This document shows positions 16,757 to 25,585 of a stretch of 64,000 nucleotides of DNA, in pieces. A program made the translations under genes and the position numbers. Source of the DNA: an uncultured Oscillospiraceae bacterium (GTDB taxonomy: Bacteria > Bacillota > Clostridia > Oscillospirales > Oscillospiraceae); the NCBI GenBank assembly GCA_934645175.1, contig CAKUDE010000001.1, positions 62,001 through 126,000 on the forward strand, written 5' to 3'. Position 1 is the first letter of the stretch; every line of letters begins with the position of its first letter. The notes beneath the pieces are model-generated. The model was given only the letters and a program-made list of their open reading frames with translations, made no database searches and had not been told where the DNA came from.

Positions 16757-17497
16757 TTATACAAAGCACAGTGCCGCGTAGCCCGCCAGCTCCGCAAGCG
16801 TCAGACTGTATCCTGAAATGTCGCCGTTCATCCCGCGAAGCGAGCGGTACGCGCGCAGCAGCGCCGCGCCGTAACCCGCCGTGCAGACCAGCGCGGCAAA
16901 GCCGCCGCGCCCGCAAAGGGCAAAGCAGCCGCTGAGCAGCGCCGCAAGCAGGACGGATAACGCAACGATATGGCTGCGCGGGGCGCGCTCCGCCGCGTAT
17001 TGGCTCGTGTGCATCGGCGGGAGCACATCGACTGCAAGCGCGGAGCAGCAGCGGCTGACGGCGGGCAGAAAAATCAGCTCATACCGCAGCTTTGAGCCAT
17101 CCAGCGTGAAAAATACCGCAAACTGGCAAAGCATCAGGAGCACCACGCCGATGACGGCGAACGAGCCGACGTGCGAGTCCTTGAGAATCTCCCGACGGCG
17201 CTCCAACGGGCGGTAAGAGCGCACGGCGTCGGTCACGTCCATAAAGCCGTCGAGGTGAATGAAGCCGGTCAGCAGAAAGGGCGCGGCGCACAGAAGAACC
17301 CCCTTCAGCGCAGCCGGGACGGAAAGCCACACGCATACGCGTGTCAGAAGCAGCTGCAGTGCGCCGAGCTCCGCGCCGATCAGCGGCAAAAACAGCAGCA
17401 TTCGGTGCCGTGCGCGGTCGTCCCAGAGACGCAGCGGGCACGGAAGCGCACAGAACATCGTCTGACACATCGAAAACGCGGTCAAAATGCTCTTCAC
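16757..17497 (-). CDS. cobS: Adenosylcobinamide-GDP ribazoletransferase (cobalamin synthase)
   Basis: A 246-aa integral membrane enzyme joining AdoCbi-GDP with alpha-ribazole (or its phosphate) to give cobalamin. The family's acidic motif HLDGFMDVTDA is near residue 77, and a second GMNGDISGY is near the C-terminus. Six or more hydrophobic segments are visible. The start is GTG at 17497, overlapping the cobU stop by 4 nt (GTGA); no nearby ATG fits the homology. Confidence 0.92.
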   Translation of the reverse strand: MKSILTAFSMCQTMFCALPCPLRLWDDRARHRMLLFLPLIGAELGALQLLLTRVCVWLSVPAALKGVLLCAAPFLLTGFIHLDGFMDVTDAVRSYRPLERRREILKDSHVGSFAVIGVVLLMLCQFAVFFTLDGSKLRYELIFLPAVSRCCSALAVDVLPPMHTSQYAAERAPRSHIVALSVLLAALLSGCFALCGRGGFAALVCTAGYGAALLRAYRSLRGMNGDISGYSLTLAELAGYAALCFV

Positions 17498-18039
17498 AGC
17501 GGCAGCGCCCCCTTGTGTACCGTGATATTCCCTCCGCAAAGCTCCGCGACCACGTCGCAGCGGTGTGCGAGCGCCCGGTCTACGGCGGCAAGACTCCGCC
17601 GGAAGCACTCGGTCAGCCCGTCGTAGCGCTCCGCATCCGAGAAAATATAATCGCTGACAAGAATCACATCCGAGAACCAATCACACAGCGCGATCAGTTG
17701 TGCGGCAACCCGCTGCGCAGCCGTTTCGTCCGCTGCGGCGAAGGCGGGGTCGGCGAACAGCTCATTGAGCAGAAGCGCGGTTACGCTGTCCAATAAAACG
17801 ACGGAATCCCGCCCGGCCATCTCCGTCACGGACGCAACATTACGCCCGCACTCAATCGTTTCAAAGCCCATCCCGGCGCGATCTGCAATATGGCGCTCGA
17901 TCCGACGGCGATCCTCGCCGTCGGAGGGGATCATTGTTGCCACATAATAGTGCGGACGGCCGTTTGCCAGACGAACGGCAAGCTCCTGCGCCAGAGAGGA
18001 TTTACCGTTTTTGGCGCCGCCGCTGAGGTAGATCTTCAT
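17494..18039 (-). CDS. cobU: Adenosylcobinamide kinase / adenosylcobinamide-phosphate guanylyltransferase
   Basis: A 181-aa bifunctional enzyme of the nucleotide-loop assembly branch. It has the P-loop SGGAKNGKSSLAQ, the guanylylated-histidine region RRRIERHIADR near 50, and the second nucleotide-binding strand SVVLLDSVTALLLNELF. The ATG at 18039 follows GGGGAGGGAACGCG and overlaps the cobT stop by 4 nt. Length is normal. Confidence 0.93.
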   Translation of the reverse strand: MKIYLSGGAKNGKSSLAQELAVRLANGRPHYYVATMIPSDGEDRRRIERHIADRAGMGFETIECGRNVASVTEMAGRDSVVLLDSVTALLLNELFADPAFAAADETAAQRVAAQLIALCDWFSDVILVSDYIFSDAERYDGLTECFRRSLAAVDRALAHRCDVVAELCGGNITVHKGALPL

Positions 18040-19124
18040 CGCGTTCCCTCCCCGGTCGGGTTTGCGCCAGCGCGCAGCTCGTCGAGATAGCCGTCGTTGA
18101 TGTCCGCTTCGGCAAAGGTTGCCATGCTGCGGAAAACCGCACAGGCGGCACGCAGAACCTGGAAGGCCAGCGGGCAGCCGCTGCCCTCGCCGAGCCGCAT
18201 CTCCAGCAGCAGGAAGGGCCTGAGCCGCATCTGCTCCATCGCAAGGCGGTAGCCGATCTCGTAGGAGGCATGGCTCGGAATAAAGTACTGCACCGCTTCG
18301 GGGCAGAGACGACAGGCGCACAGAGCCGCGACTGCGGAAATAAAGCCGTCGATCACGACCGGCCGCCGTGTGGCGGCTGCGCCGAGAAATGCGCCGCACA
18401 TGGCGCAAAGATCCAATCCGCCGACCTTGGCCAGCACGTCGATCACATCCGCGCCGTCCGGACGGTTGACTTCGATTGCCCGGCGGATAACGGCCTTTTT
18501 CTTTTCAAAGGCGCCGTCGGTGATGCCGCCGCCGCGCCCCGTGACCGCTTCGACGGGCGCATCGAGCAGCACCGCCAGCACGGCCGACGAGGTCGTCGTG
18601 TTGCCGATGCCCATTTCGCCGACGCCAAGCACATCCGCATCCGTTTCCGCAGCAAGCGAAATGCCGATCTCCATCGCGCGGATTGCCGTTTCGCGCGACA
18701 TAGCGGGCCCCTTGGCGATGTTATCCGTGCCGTAGGCCAGCTTTCGGTTCAGCACGGCCGGTTCGGAAATGTCGGCATTGACGCCGACGTCGCAGACGGT
18801 AATCCCGTCGCCGAAAAAGCGGCAGAGCGTTGACGCGCCGGTTTTGGCGCGGGTCAGATTGATCGTCTGCTGCAGGGTGACGCTCTGCGGCGCGCTGGAA
18901 ACGCCCTCGCAGACCACGCCGTTGTCGGCGGCAAATACGAGCAGATGCCCGCGCTCGGCGGAAATATCCGTTCCGCCGCGGATGCCCGCAAGCTGAACGG
19001 AAAGCGCCTCCAGCCGTCCGAGCGAGCCGGGCGGCTTGGCAAGCTGCGCCTGACGCGCCAGCGCACGGTCCATCGCCGCGCGGTCGAGCGGCCGGATTGC
19101 CGCAATACATTGCTTCAGATCCAT
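18036..19124 (-). CDS. cobT: Nicotinate-nucleotide-dimethylbenzimidazole phosphoribosyltransferase
   Basis: A 362-aa enzyme that makes alpha-ribazole phosphate from a lower-ligand base and nicotinate mononucleotide. Family motifs are KPPGSLGRLE, FAADNGVVCEGVS, GEMGIGNTTTSSA and the catalytic-glutamate segment EMRLGEGSGCPLAF near the C-terminus. The ATG at 19124 follows GGAGGGGACGCC; an earlier in-frame ATG at 19184 falls inside the neighbouring gene and lacks a site. It overlaps the upstream TIM-barrel gene by 10 nt. Confidence 0.95.
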   Translation of the reverse strand: MDLKQCIAAIRPLDRAAMDRALARQAQLAKPPGSLGRLEALSVQLAGIRGGTDISAERGHLLVFAADNGVVCEGVSSAPQSVTLQQTINLTRAKTGASTLCRFFGDGITVCDVGVNADISEPAVLNRKLAYGTDNIAKGPAMSRETAIRAMEIGISLAAETDADVLGVGEMGIGNTTTSSAVLAVLLDAPVEAVTGRGGGITDGAFEKKKAVIRRAIEVNRPDGADVIDVLAKVGGLDLCAMCGAFLGAAATRRPVVIDGFISAVAALCACRLCPEAVQYFIPSHASYEIGYRLAMEQMRLRPFLLLEMRLGEGSGCPLAFQVLRAACAVFRSMATFAEADINDGYLDELRAGANPTGEGTR

Positions 19125-19879
19125 GGCGTCCCCTCCGAGTCCGTCTGTTCGGCCAGCCAGCGCAGCGAAGGCGCGGCGTCGCACAGCTCCAGCGTCAGCG
19201 TCGCCGACGGGAAGCGGTGCAGAATGTCGGCAAGCAGCACCCGCATCGGCATCGTGCCGTCGGGCAGGGCGCTGTGGCTGTCACACGAGCCGTCGTTATT
19301 GTGAATGTGAAAGTGCGAAATCAGTCCCTCTCCCGCGTCGAGCCAGCGCTCGACGGGGACGGGGGAATAGGCGTGGACGTGGCCGACGTCAAGACACAGG
19401 CGCAGCCGCGCGTCGTCCACTTCGCGAACGATCTGTGCAAGCCACGCCGGCTCGGTCTCCAGCACGTTTTCCACGCAGACGGTCATTCCCTGCGGGATCT
19501 GCGGCAAAAACTCGCGCCAGAAGACGACGGACTGTTCGACATACCACTCCGGATAGTAAATATAAGGGTGATATCCGCCGTGAATTACGACCTTTTCCGC
19601 GCCGTAGCGCCGTGCCATGGCAATGCTCTGCGCATAACGCCGCGCGGCAAGCGCACGCGCCTGCGGGTCAATGGCGCAGGGGAACAGCTCGTTGAAGGGC
19701 CCGTGCAGCACGCGCGCGGGCGCAAGGCGCAGGGCGGCTTCAAGTCGCGGCGCGACTTCGTCGAAGCGTTCGTCGAGATTCCACGCGGTGCAGAATTCGG
19801 AAAGCTCCAGCCCGAGGCCGTATTGCCGCGCGAGCTGCGCCGCATTCGGGTCAAGCGTGGACAGAAGGAAGGGCTTCAT
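19115..19879 (-). CDS. AP-endonuclease-2-like TIM barrel (sugar phosphate isomerase/epimerase family)
   Basis: A 254-aa xylose-isomerase-like TIM barrel. Putative metal ligands fit the superfamily: H in VIHGGYH, E in CVENV, D and H in CLDVGHVHAY, H in HFHIHNND, and a late E in LTLELCD. It is embedded between the second ecfT (29-nt overlap) and cobT (10-nt overlap), so it is expressed with corrinoid transport and assembly genes. No TIM barrel of this type has an assigned role in cobalamin salvage that I know of. It could act on a ribose-containing intermediate or be a passenger. Confidence 0.78.
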   Translation of the reverse strand: MKPFLLSTLDPNAAQLARQYGLGLELSEFCTAWNLDERFDEVAPRLEAALRLAPARVLHGPFNELFPCAIDPQARALAARRYAQSIAMARRYGAEKVVIHGGYHPYIYYPEWYVEQSVVFWREFLPQIPQGMTVCVENVLETEPAWLAQIVREVDDARLRLCLDVGHVHAYSPVPVERWLDAGEGLISHFHIHNNDGSCDSHSALPDGTMPMRVLLADILHRFPSATLTLELCDAAPSLRWLAEQTDSEGTPWI

Positions 19880-20756
19880 GACGTCTCCTTGTCAGATAAA
19901 AAGTCAGATCGCTGTAAAGCTCCAGTCCGAGCGGAAGGAGGCAGAACAGGAAATACGCCGCGTAGAAGGTGCAGGAAAGCGGTGTAATGGGGTTGATCGT
20001 AATGCGCGGGTCAAAGCTCACCGACGTCTGCTGCAGTAAAATGCCCATCAGGATCACGGTCAGAAACGCAAACAGGACGACGACGATGCCGCGGTCGCGG
20101 TTGTCGAAGCGGTAAACGGAGAAGGCCGTGCGGCCGCGGCGGCCGTAGCCCCGGCTGCGCATGGAGTCGGACGTGGTCGCAAGCGACTCCAGCAGCCAGG
20201 TCAGCGTCATGGACGCGACGGCGAACGCGTTTCTCAGCCGCCGCAGAGCGTGCCCCTGCCGCGTACCCCGGCCGATGCCGCTGCGCGCGCAGGCAATGCG
20301 CCGCGCCTGCGCCTTTACGCGGGGAACGGTGCGCAGTAAGATGGCGACGAACAGCGAGAGCCTCGGGCTGACCCGGCCAAGCAGAAAGACGATCTTGTCC
20401 GCAGTGAATACGGAATGGACGCAGCTCATCCACATAGCCCAGGCGGCGACGCAGGCCGCGAGCACCGCGCCGTACACAAAGGATTCCAGCGTGACGCGGT
20501 TGCCGATGAAGTTTGTCCAGAGCTGTGTAACGCCGAAATGATGATAGCCGCCGTAAAAGGCTGCGAACAGCAGCACGCAGGGAATCATCGCCAGATCGAA
20601 GACCAGCGCGCGCAGACCGTTGCGGCGGACGGAATAGGCAAAGGCGCAGACCCAGCTCAGCGCGAGAAAGACCGGCTGCCGAAGGAACAGCGAAAGCAGT
20701 GTGACCGCCAGAAAGTAGATCAGGTTAATGGCGGGGTGGTAGGACTCAAACCCCAT
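19851..20756 (-). CDS. ECF transporter transmembrane (T) component, second copy
   Basis: A 301-aa EcfT-type protein. Hydrophobic segments lie near residues 10-45, 55-75, 85-120 and 225-275. The conserved cytoplasmic coupling-helix signature appears as SMRSRGYGRRGRT near 200, following an ARR-containing helix. The ATG at 20756 follows GGAGGCGGACG and overlaps the S-component gene by 11 nt. A different T component lies at 23083, so this cluster has two T genes for one ATPase and one S gene. Confidence 0.85.
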   Translation of the reverse strand: MGFESYHPAINLIYFLAVTLLSLFLRQPVFLALSWVCAFAYSVRRNGLRALVFDLAMIPCVLLFAAFYGGYHHFGVTQLWTNFIGNRVTLESFVYGAVLAACVAAWAMWMSCVHSVFTADKIVFLLGRVSPRLSLFVAILLRTVPRVKAQARRIACARSGIGRGTRQGHALRRLRNAFAVASMTLTWLLESLATTSDSMRSRGYGRRGRTAFSVYRFDNRDRGIVVVLFAFLTVILMGILLQQTSVSFDPRITINPITPLSCTFYAAYFLFCLLPLGLELYSDLTFYLTRRRHEALPSVHA

Positions 20757-21453
20757 CGTCCGCCTCCATCATGCCGTATTTGATCTGCAGGCGGCGCAGC
20801 TTGCCGAGCATCGGCCTGCCCGCAAGCAGCAGCGTCAGACCGGCGCCCAGACCGTGAATGGCGTTGACCGGAATGCCGGAGACATAATACGGCCAGATCG
20901 TCGCCCACTTCAGCGCGGGCGCGGCGAGAAAGACCGAGCTGGTGTCGAGCAGCGGCCCGACGATCAGCTGAATGGTCAGGTAGCCGAACACGCCCATCAC
21001 GACCGGATGCTGCCGCTTCGGCCGCCTGTAGAAGAGAAGTCCGGCGAGGAAGCCGCCGAAGCCGTAGGCCATCATCTGCCATGGCGTGTAGGCGCCCTGT
21101 CCGAAATAGAGATTGCTGGCAAAGGCGGCGACGGCGCCGGTCAGAAAGCCGGCCTCCGCGCCGAAGGCGATGCCGGTGATCATAATGACGCCGGTAATGG
21201 GGCTGAAATGCGGAACAAAGCCGAAGGCGACGCGAGACACGGCGGCAATGGCTGCCATGACCGCCAGCGTAACCAGCTCCCGCGCCTGCGGCCTGCGCCG
21301 CTCAAAGGAGAGGAAGAAGGGCACCATCAGCTCGATGACAATCAGGGTGGAGGTCAGGTAAAACCAGCGGCCGCGAAGCCGGCTGCCCAGCACGAGCGTT
21401 GCGCCGACGGCCAGCAGCGTAAGGATCCAGGTAAGGATGCGCGAGCGTTTCAT
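20746..21453 (-). CDS. ECF transporter substrate-binding (S) component, corrinoid candidate
   Basis: A 235-aa protein with six or seven hydrophobic segments and the S-component signature region AGFLTGAVAAFASNLYFGQG followed by a PWQMMAYGFGGFLAG helix. Its N-terminal half adds two extra hydrophobic segments before the core. It lies between the fused ATPase and the second T gene, inside an operon with cobTUS and a DUF4430 protein. A corrinoid (cobalamin, cobinamide or precursor) is therefore the most economical substrate (inference from context). Confidence 0.82.
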   Translation of the reverse strand: MKRSRILTWILTLLAVGATLVLGSRLRGRWFYLTSTLIVIELMVPFFLSFERRRPQARELVTLAVMAAIAAVSRVAFGFVPHFSPITGVIMITGIAFGAEAGFLTGAVAAFASNLYFGQGAYTPWQMMAYGFGGFLAGLLFYRRPKRQHPVVMGVFGYLTIQLIVGPLLDTSSVFLAAPALKWATIWPYYVSGIPVNAIHGLGAGLTLLLAGRPMLGKLRRLQIKYGMMEADDGV

Positions 21454-21454
21454 A

Positions 21455-23110
21455 TCAGCCCTCCGTGTTCTTTCTGTATAGCGTTACGACGTCCGACGCC
21501 GTAACCGCGCCGGTAAAGACGCAACGGCTCATGCGGTTGGCCGCGGTGGTGTAGAAGCTGTTCGCGCCGAAGAAGGCGTGCGGCGTTTCGGTCGTCAGAA
21601 CCTGGCCGTCAAAGAACATACTGACCCGGTCCGCGTATTCGGCGCAGAATTCAACGTCGTGCGAAACCATCACGACCGTGATGCCCCGCTGCTTCAGCCG
21701 GGCAAGGATTGCGGCAAGCTTCTGCTTGAAAAAGGCGTCGAGCCCCTTCGTCGGCTCGTCGAGCAGCAGGAGTCGCGGCTCGGTGAGCAGCACCTTGGCC
21801 AGCGCCGCACGCTGCTGCTCTCCGCCGGAAAGATCGTAGGGATGTGCGTCAAGAAGCGCGGTGATCTCGCACAGCTCCGCGATCCGCTCCCGCTTTGCCT
21901 TGTCGCCGGACATCTCCTCCAGCTCCTCGCGGACGGTTTTCTTCACAAACAGGCTCTTGGGATCCTGCGGGAGCATGGACAGGCAGCCGGAAAACAGCTC
22001 GCCGGACCGATACTTTTTCAGCGGCTTTCCGAGAATTTCGATATTGCCGCGATAGATCCTGCAAATTCCGCAAATCGCCTTCAGCGTTGTGGACTTACCC
22101 GCACCGTTGCTGCCGACGATGGCGTGCAGGCTGCCGGTCTGTACGTCCAGACTCACGCCGCGCAGAATGTCCGGCGCGTCCTTTTCGTAGCGGAACCACG
22201 CCTCGCGGATGCGCAGCGCGGGCTTTTCGCCGCTCTGCGCCGGCTCCGGACGCTCCGGGGCGGGAAAACGCGGCGGCGCTTCGGAAAATACGCCGGTCAG
22301 CCATGTGCGGCCCTCGCGCACGGTCAGCGGACACTGCCCCGCCGCACCGGCTTCGTAAAACACGCGCACGGGCGTGGGCAGCGCGGCAAACATTTCGCTT
22401 TTCCGCGCGTAGAGCGCCGCGCCGACCTCACGGGGCGTGCCCTCGGCGGCGATCGCACCGTTTTCCATCACGACCACACGGTCGGCGGCGTGGTAAATAT
22501 CCTCCAGCCGGTGCTCGGTGATGATCACGGTCGTACCCAGCTCGCGGTTGATCTTGCGCACGGTGTTGAGAAAATCCGAGGCGGCAATGGGGTCAAGCTG
22601 GCTCGTCGGCTCGTCGAGAATCAACACCTCCGGCTGCATGGCCATGATGGACGCCAGATTCAGAAGCTGCTTCTGACCGCCTGACAGCTCCGCCACATTG
22701 CGGTGGAACCAGCCTGCGATGCCGAAGTAGCTCGCCATCTCCGCCACGCGCAGACGCATGGTCTTCTGATCGCAGCCGAGGCTCTCCAGACCGAAGGCCA
22801 GCTCGTGCCAGACCTTGTCCGTGACGATCTGATCGTCCGGATTCTGCATGACGAAGCCGATTTTTGCCGCCTGCTCACGCGCATCGATCCGGTCGAGCGG
22901 CACGCCGCCGAAGCGCACCGTACCGGTCTTTTTGCCGTGCGGCGCAAGGACGGACTTGAGCTGACGCAGCAGCGTTGTTTTGCCGCTGCCGCTTTTGCCG
23001 CATAGAACGAGATATTCGCCCGGTTCGACCTTCAGAGAGACCTCGCGCAGCGAGGGCGTTTTGGCCGAGGGGTAGGTGAAGCTCAGAGCTTCGATCTCAA
23101 AATGTGCCAT
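21455..23110 (-). CDS. Energy-coupling factor ATPase, fused A-A' subunits
   Basis: A 551-aa protein with two complete ABC ATPase domains. Domain 1 (about 4-245) has GKSGSGKTT, the ECF-type Q-loop FVMQNPDDQIV, signature LSGGQKQ and Walker B LILDEPTSQLDP. Domain 2 (about 305-530) has GSNGAGKST, signature LSGGEQQRAALA and LLLLDEPTKGLD. Both signatures and both catalytic glutamates are intact, so both ATP sites should work. The fusion replaces separate EcfA1/EcfA2. It overlaps the first ecfT by 28 nt and is 1 nt from the S gene. Confidence 0.93.
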   Translation of the reverse strand: MAHFEIEALSFTYPSAKTPSLREVSLKVEPGEYLVLCGKSGSGKTTLLRQLKSVLAPHGKKTGTVRFGGVPLDRIDAREQAAKIGFVMQNPDDQIVTDKVWHELAFGLESLGCDQKTMRLRVAEMASYFGIAGWFHRNVAELSGGQKQLLNLASIMAMQPEVLILDEPTSQLDPIAASDFLNTVRKINRELGTTVIITEHRLEDIYHAADRVVVMENGAIAAEGTPREVGAALYARKSEMFAALPTPVRVFYEAGAAGQCPLTVREGRTWLTGVFSEAPPRFPAPERPEPAQSGEKPALRIREAWFRYEKDAPDILRGVSLDVQTGSLHAIVGSNGAGKSTTLKAICGICRIYRGNIEILGKPLKKYRSGELFSGCLSMLPQDPKSLFVKKTVREELEEMSGDKAKRERIAELCEITALLDAHPYDLSGGEQQRAALAKVLLTEPRLLLLDEPTKGLDAFFKQKLAAILARLKQRGITVVMVSHDVEFCAEYADRVSMFFDGQVLTTETPHAFFGANSFYTTAANRMSRCVFTGAVTASDVVTLYRKNTEG

Positions 23111-23952
23111 TGCACAGCCTCCTTGATGTGAAGTGCGCTCGGAAGAAGCAGATAGGCGCAGTAGAGGGCAAAGGCCCAGTTCGGCCGCGCCAGCGTGAGC
23201 GTGGGGAAGTATTCCGCATCGCTTGCGCCGAACAGGACCGCCGCCGTCAGAAGCAGCAGCTCCAGCGCAAGCAGCAGCCCGTCGCGGCCGGTCATGCGGT
23301 AGATTTGAAACGAGCTGCGCCGCGCCGTACCGTAGCCGCGGGCGCGCATGGAATCGCCGGTAACGACGCTGTCCTCCAGCGCGCGGTCGGTCAGTGCGGA
23401 GAGCACGGCGACGCCGTCGGAAAGGCGGACGCGGAGCGTGTCGCCGCGGTCGGCGCCCTTGCCGATGCAGCGGCGTGCGCCGCGAAGCTGCGCCGTGCGC
23501 CGCGTCAGCTCCGGGATCAGCCGCAGCACCATGACCAGCAGAAGCGAGAGCGAGGGGATCAGATTGCCGAACAGCGTCGTAAACTTATCGCTTGTCAGTA
23601 CGCGGTTATAGCAGTTGAACCAGAACAGCATCGAAACGAATATGCCGCCGATGACTACGCCGTAGGTCAGGGCTTCCAGCGTAAAATTGCGTCCCAGCCA
23701 GACAAACAGGACGTGCTCTCCCGCCGGATTGAAGATCGGATTCAGAACGCACAGCAGTAAAAACAGCGGCAGCGCAAGAAGCATCCGTCTGCCCGCGCGG
23801 CGGCCGCACAGCAGCAGATCATACAGAGCCGCGCACAGCAGCGAGGCGATGAGATACGCCGGGTGCTGATAGACGGCGGAGCAGGCAATCGCGCCGAGAA
23901 AAAACGTAAAGCACACTGCCGGATGGCAGCGGGAAAAAGCGTCGCCGCGCAT
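23083..23952 (-). CDS. ECF transporter transmembrane (T) component, first copy
   Basis: A 289-aa EcfT-type protein with hydrophobic segments near residues 10-40, 55-75, 90-115 and 215-260. The coupling signature SMRARGYGTARRS is near 200, and an upstream helix contains GARRCIGKG. The ATG at 23952 is chosen: it begins 5 nt after the stop of the DUF4430 gene, whereas the ATG at 23991 would overlap it by 35 nt and neither has a strong ribosome site. It is similar in plan to the second T gene but clearly diverged from it. Confidence 0.84.
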   Translation of the reverse strand: MRGDAFSRCHPAVCFTFFLGAIACSAVYQHPAYLIASLLCAALYDLLLCGRRAGRRMLLALPLFLLLCVLNPIFNPAGEHVLFVWLGRNFTLEALTYGVVIGGIFVSMLFWFNCYNRVLTSDKFTTLFGNLIPSLSLLLVMVLRLIPELTRRTAQLRGARRCIGKGADRGDTLRVRLSDGVAVLSALTDRALEDSVVTGDSMRARGYGTARRSSFQIYRMTGRDGLLLALELLLLTAAVLFGASDAEYFPTLTLARPNWAFALYCAYLLLPSALHIKEAVQWHILRSKL

Positions 23953-23956
23953 TGCG

Positions 23957-25339
23957 TCACCAGTCCTGACCGGTGCGGCCGACGTCCTCACCGAGACCCT
24001 GACAGGTGTAGCACCAGACGATCACGTCGCCGTCCTCCAGAGTATAGTCGGAGCAGCCGTAGTTCGGGAACCACTCGTTGACCTTATACATCCAGCCGGA
24101 CTGCTGTCCGCAGTCAAATTCGTAGAGATGATTGATGCCCTCAATATAATAGCTTCCGTAAAGCGGCGTCCAGCTATACTCGATCTGAATGTTTGCCGTC
24201 TCACAGACGCGCTTCAGAACGTCGAACACCGTCTCACCCTCCTCAAACCAGACAAGCACCGGCGCAAGAATCTCGCCGTCGTCCGGCACGAACTCCATCT
24301 TGCCCGGCTTCAGGTCGCCGAGATTATTGAGAATCGTATCGCAGCGGATGGTAATGACGCAGCTCTTGAGCGAGCCGGACGGCTCCGTGGGGGCGGGCGT
24401 CGAGGGCTCGGTCGGCTTCGTGGGACTTGTCGGGCTCGTCGGGTTGGTGGGGCTTGTCGGATTCGTGGGACTCGTGGGCTTGGTGGGGTCTGTCGGATTC
24501 GTGGGATTGGTGGGGCCCGTCGGGTTCGTGGGATTGGTAGGGCCTGTCGGATCTGTAGGATTCGTCGGGCTTGTGGGATTGGTCGGACCCGTCGGAGAGA
24601 CGGATTCCGACGGCTGTGTCGGCGTATCCGGCTCGGTCGGCTCCGTGGGGGCGGCGCCGTTCGTCGTATTCCGTTTCGCCTGATCGATCAGCTCCTGGAG
24701 CTTTGCCAGGCGTTCGGCCTCCAGCTTATCCAGGTCGGCGGCGGTGAAGCAGAGCGTCGTCTGTGCGCTGCGGATCTGGGCAACGACGAAGGAATTGAGC
24801 GCGGCAAGCTCCATCGGGTTGACGCTGCGCTCGTTGCCGACCCAGTTGATGCGCTGCCCGGCGGCTTCTCCCTCCAGCGTACCGGAGAAGATCCCCGCGC
24901 TTTGCGCGCCCTGGCGCATACTCAGATGTATCACGGCGTTTTCGATTTGCAGGGTCTGCGCGTCCATGCGCATGGTCAGCACGCCCGCACCCTGCGTTAC
25001 AAAGGCTTCGCCGGAGGTCAGGTCGAACACGCCGTCCGTCAGAACGACGGTCGAGTTACGGTTGAGCACAATGGTGCCGTCCTTCGATTGCAGCGTAACC
25101 GAGCCGCTCGGTTCGGTGTGCAGCTCGTCGCCCTCACGCAGCGCCGAGCCGGTTTCCGGGGTGAAGGCAAGTCCGTTTCGGGTGAGCGTTACAACGCCTG
25201 TCTGCCCGGCGAGGACGAAGCCGTCCTCCTGCGGACGGTCGAACCAGCCCTTCAGGCTGCCGACCCAGACAAGGCCGCCTGCGGCGATGCAGACGATCAG
25301 AACAATCATTACGATGTTCGCAAGGGTTTTCCGTTTCAT
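23957..25339 (-). CDS. Membrane-anchored FecR-like / DUF4430 protein, candidate surface corrinoid binder
   Basis: A 460-aa exported protein. There is one N-terminal membrane helix (about 9-30, no lipobox cysteine), then a FecR-like beta domain (about 40-135: [33 protein letters not shown]). A helical stretch (about 170-222), a long PTNPT/PTGPT linker (about 231-321) and a C-terminal DUF4430 domain (about 358-451: [50 protein letters not shown]) follow. DUF4430 is structurally related to the C-terminal domain of transcobalamin and intrinsic factor. With the ECF and cob genes downstream this suggests capture of corrinoids at the cell surface (inference). The start follows CGGAGGTAATCT. Confidence 0.85.
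   Translation of the reverse strand: MKRKTLANIVMIVLIVCIAAGGLVWVGSLKGWFDRPQEDGFVLAGQTGVVTLTRNGLAFTPETGSALREGDELHTEPSGSVTLQSKDGTIVLNRNSTVVLTDGVFDLTSGEAFVTQGAGVLTMRMDAQTLQIENAVIHLSMRQGAQSAGIFSGTLEGEAAGQRINWVGNERSVNPMELAALNSFVVAQIRSAQTTLCFTAADLDKLEAERLAKLQELIDQAKRNTTNGAAPTEPTEPDTPTQPSESVSPTGPTNPTSPTNPTDPTGPTNPTNPTGPTNPTNPTDPTKPTSPTNPTSPTNPTSPTSPTKPTEPSTPAPTEPSGSLKSCVITIRCDTILNNLGDLKPGKMEFVPDDGEILAPVLVWFEEGETVFDVLKRVCETANIQIEYSWTPLYGSYYIEGINHLYEFDCGQQSGWMYKVNEWFPNYGCSDYTLEDGDVIVWCYTCQGLGEDVGRTGQDW
24377..24649 (-). repeat. Tandem Pro-Thr linker repeat in the DUF4430 gene
   Basis: About 90 codons of imperfect three-residue units (P-T-N/S/G/D/K) tandemly arranged as PTNPT-like blocks. Such a linker would hold the C-terminal domain away from the membrane or wall. 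The repeats make the copy number prone to slippage. Confidence 0.9.
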
Positions 25340-25360
25340 AGATTACCTCCGTTTAAAATA

Positions 25361-25580
25361 AAAAATCCCCCGGATGGGGGAACAGCAACGCTCGGCAGGC
25401 GCCCCCAAGAGCCTGCGCGGTGCCGTCGGGCGTTCGTATTCCGACTCCGGACGCCATAGTGCCGCGGTCTTCTCGGCCTTGCGCCAATGACCTGCGGCGG
25501 CATCTGTCCGTCTACGGCGGCTTGGTACCGTTGGGATATCCCCATTCCGACCCGGCCCGACGATGCATAGGATTCATACC
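25361..25580 (-). ncRNA. Structured RNA with own promoter and terminator; raiA-like candidate
   Basis: From a start near 25580 the minus strand makes about 220 nt of GC-rich, ORF-free RNA. A long-range stem pairs CGTCGGGC near the 5' end with GCCCGACG near the 3' side. Inside are the hairpin GGGATATCCC, the segment AACGGTACCAAGCC, the small stem CCGTAGACGG, and TGCCGC..GGTC pairing with GACCGCGGCA. The last element is CCCCC-ATCC-GGGGG followed by ATTTTTT (25361-25380). The conserved-looking segments remind me of the raiA (ARRPOF) RNA of Firmicutes, but this is recall. A B12-type riboswitch is the alternative suggested by context, though its GCCACTG core is absent. Confidence 0.6.
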
Positions 25581-25585
25581 CGTGT

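Noticed and set aside
25361..25580. Cobalamin (B12) riboswitch in front of the corrinoid operon
   Set aside because: The context is right and GGAGTCGGAATAC faintly recalls a B12 box, but the conserved GCCACTG and GGTGAAAATCC-like elements are missing. It is kept only as an alternative to the raiA-like reading.
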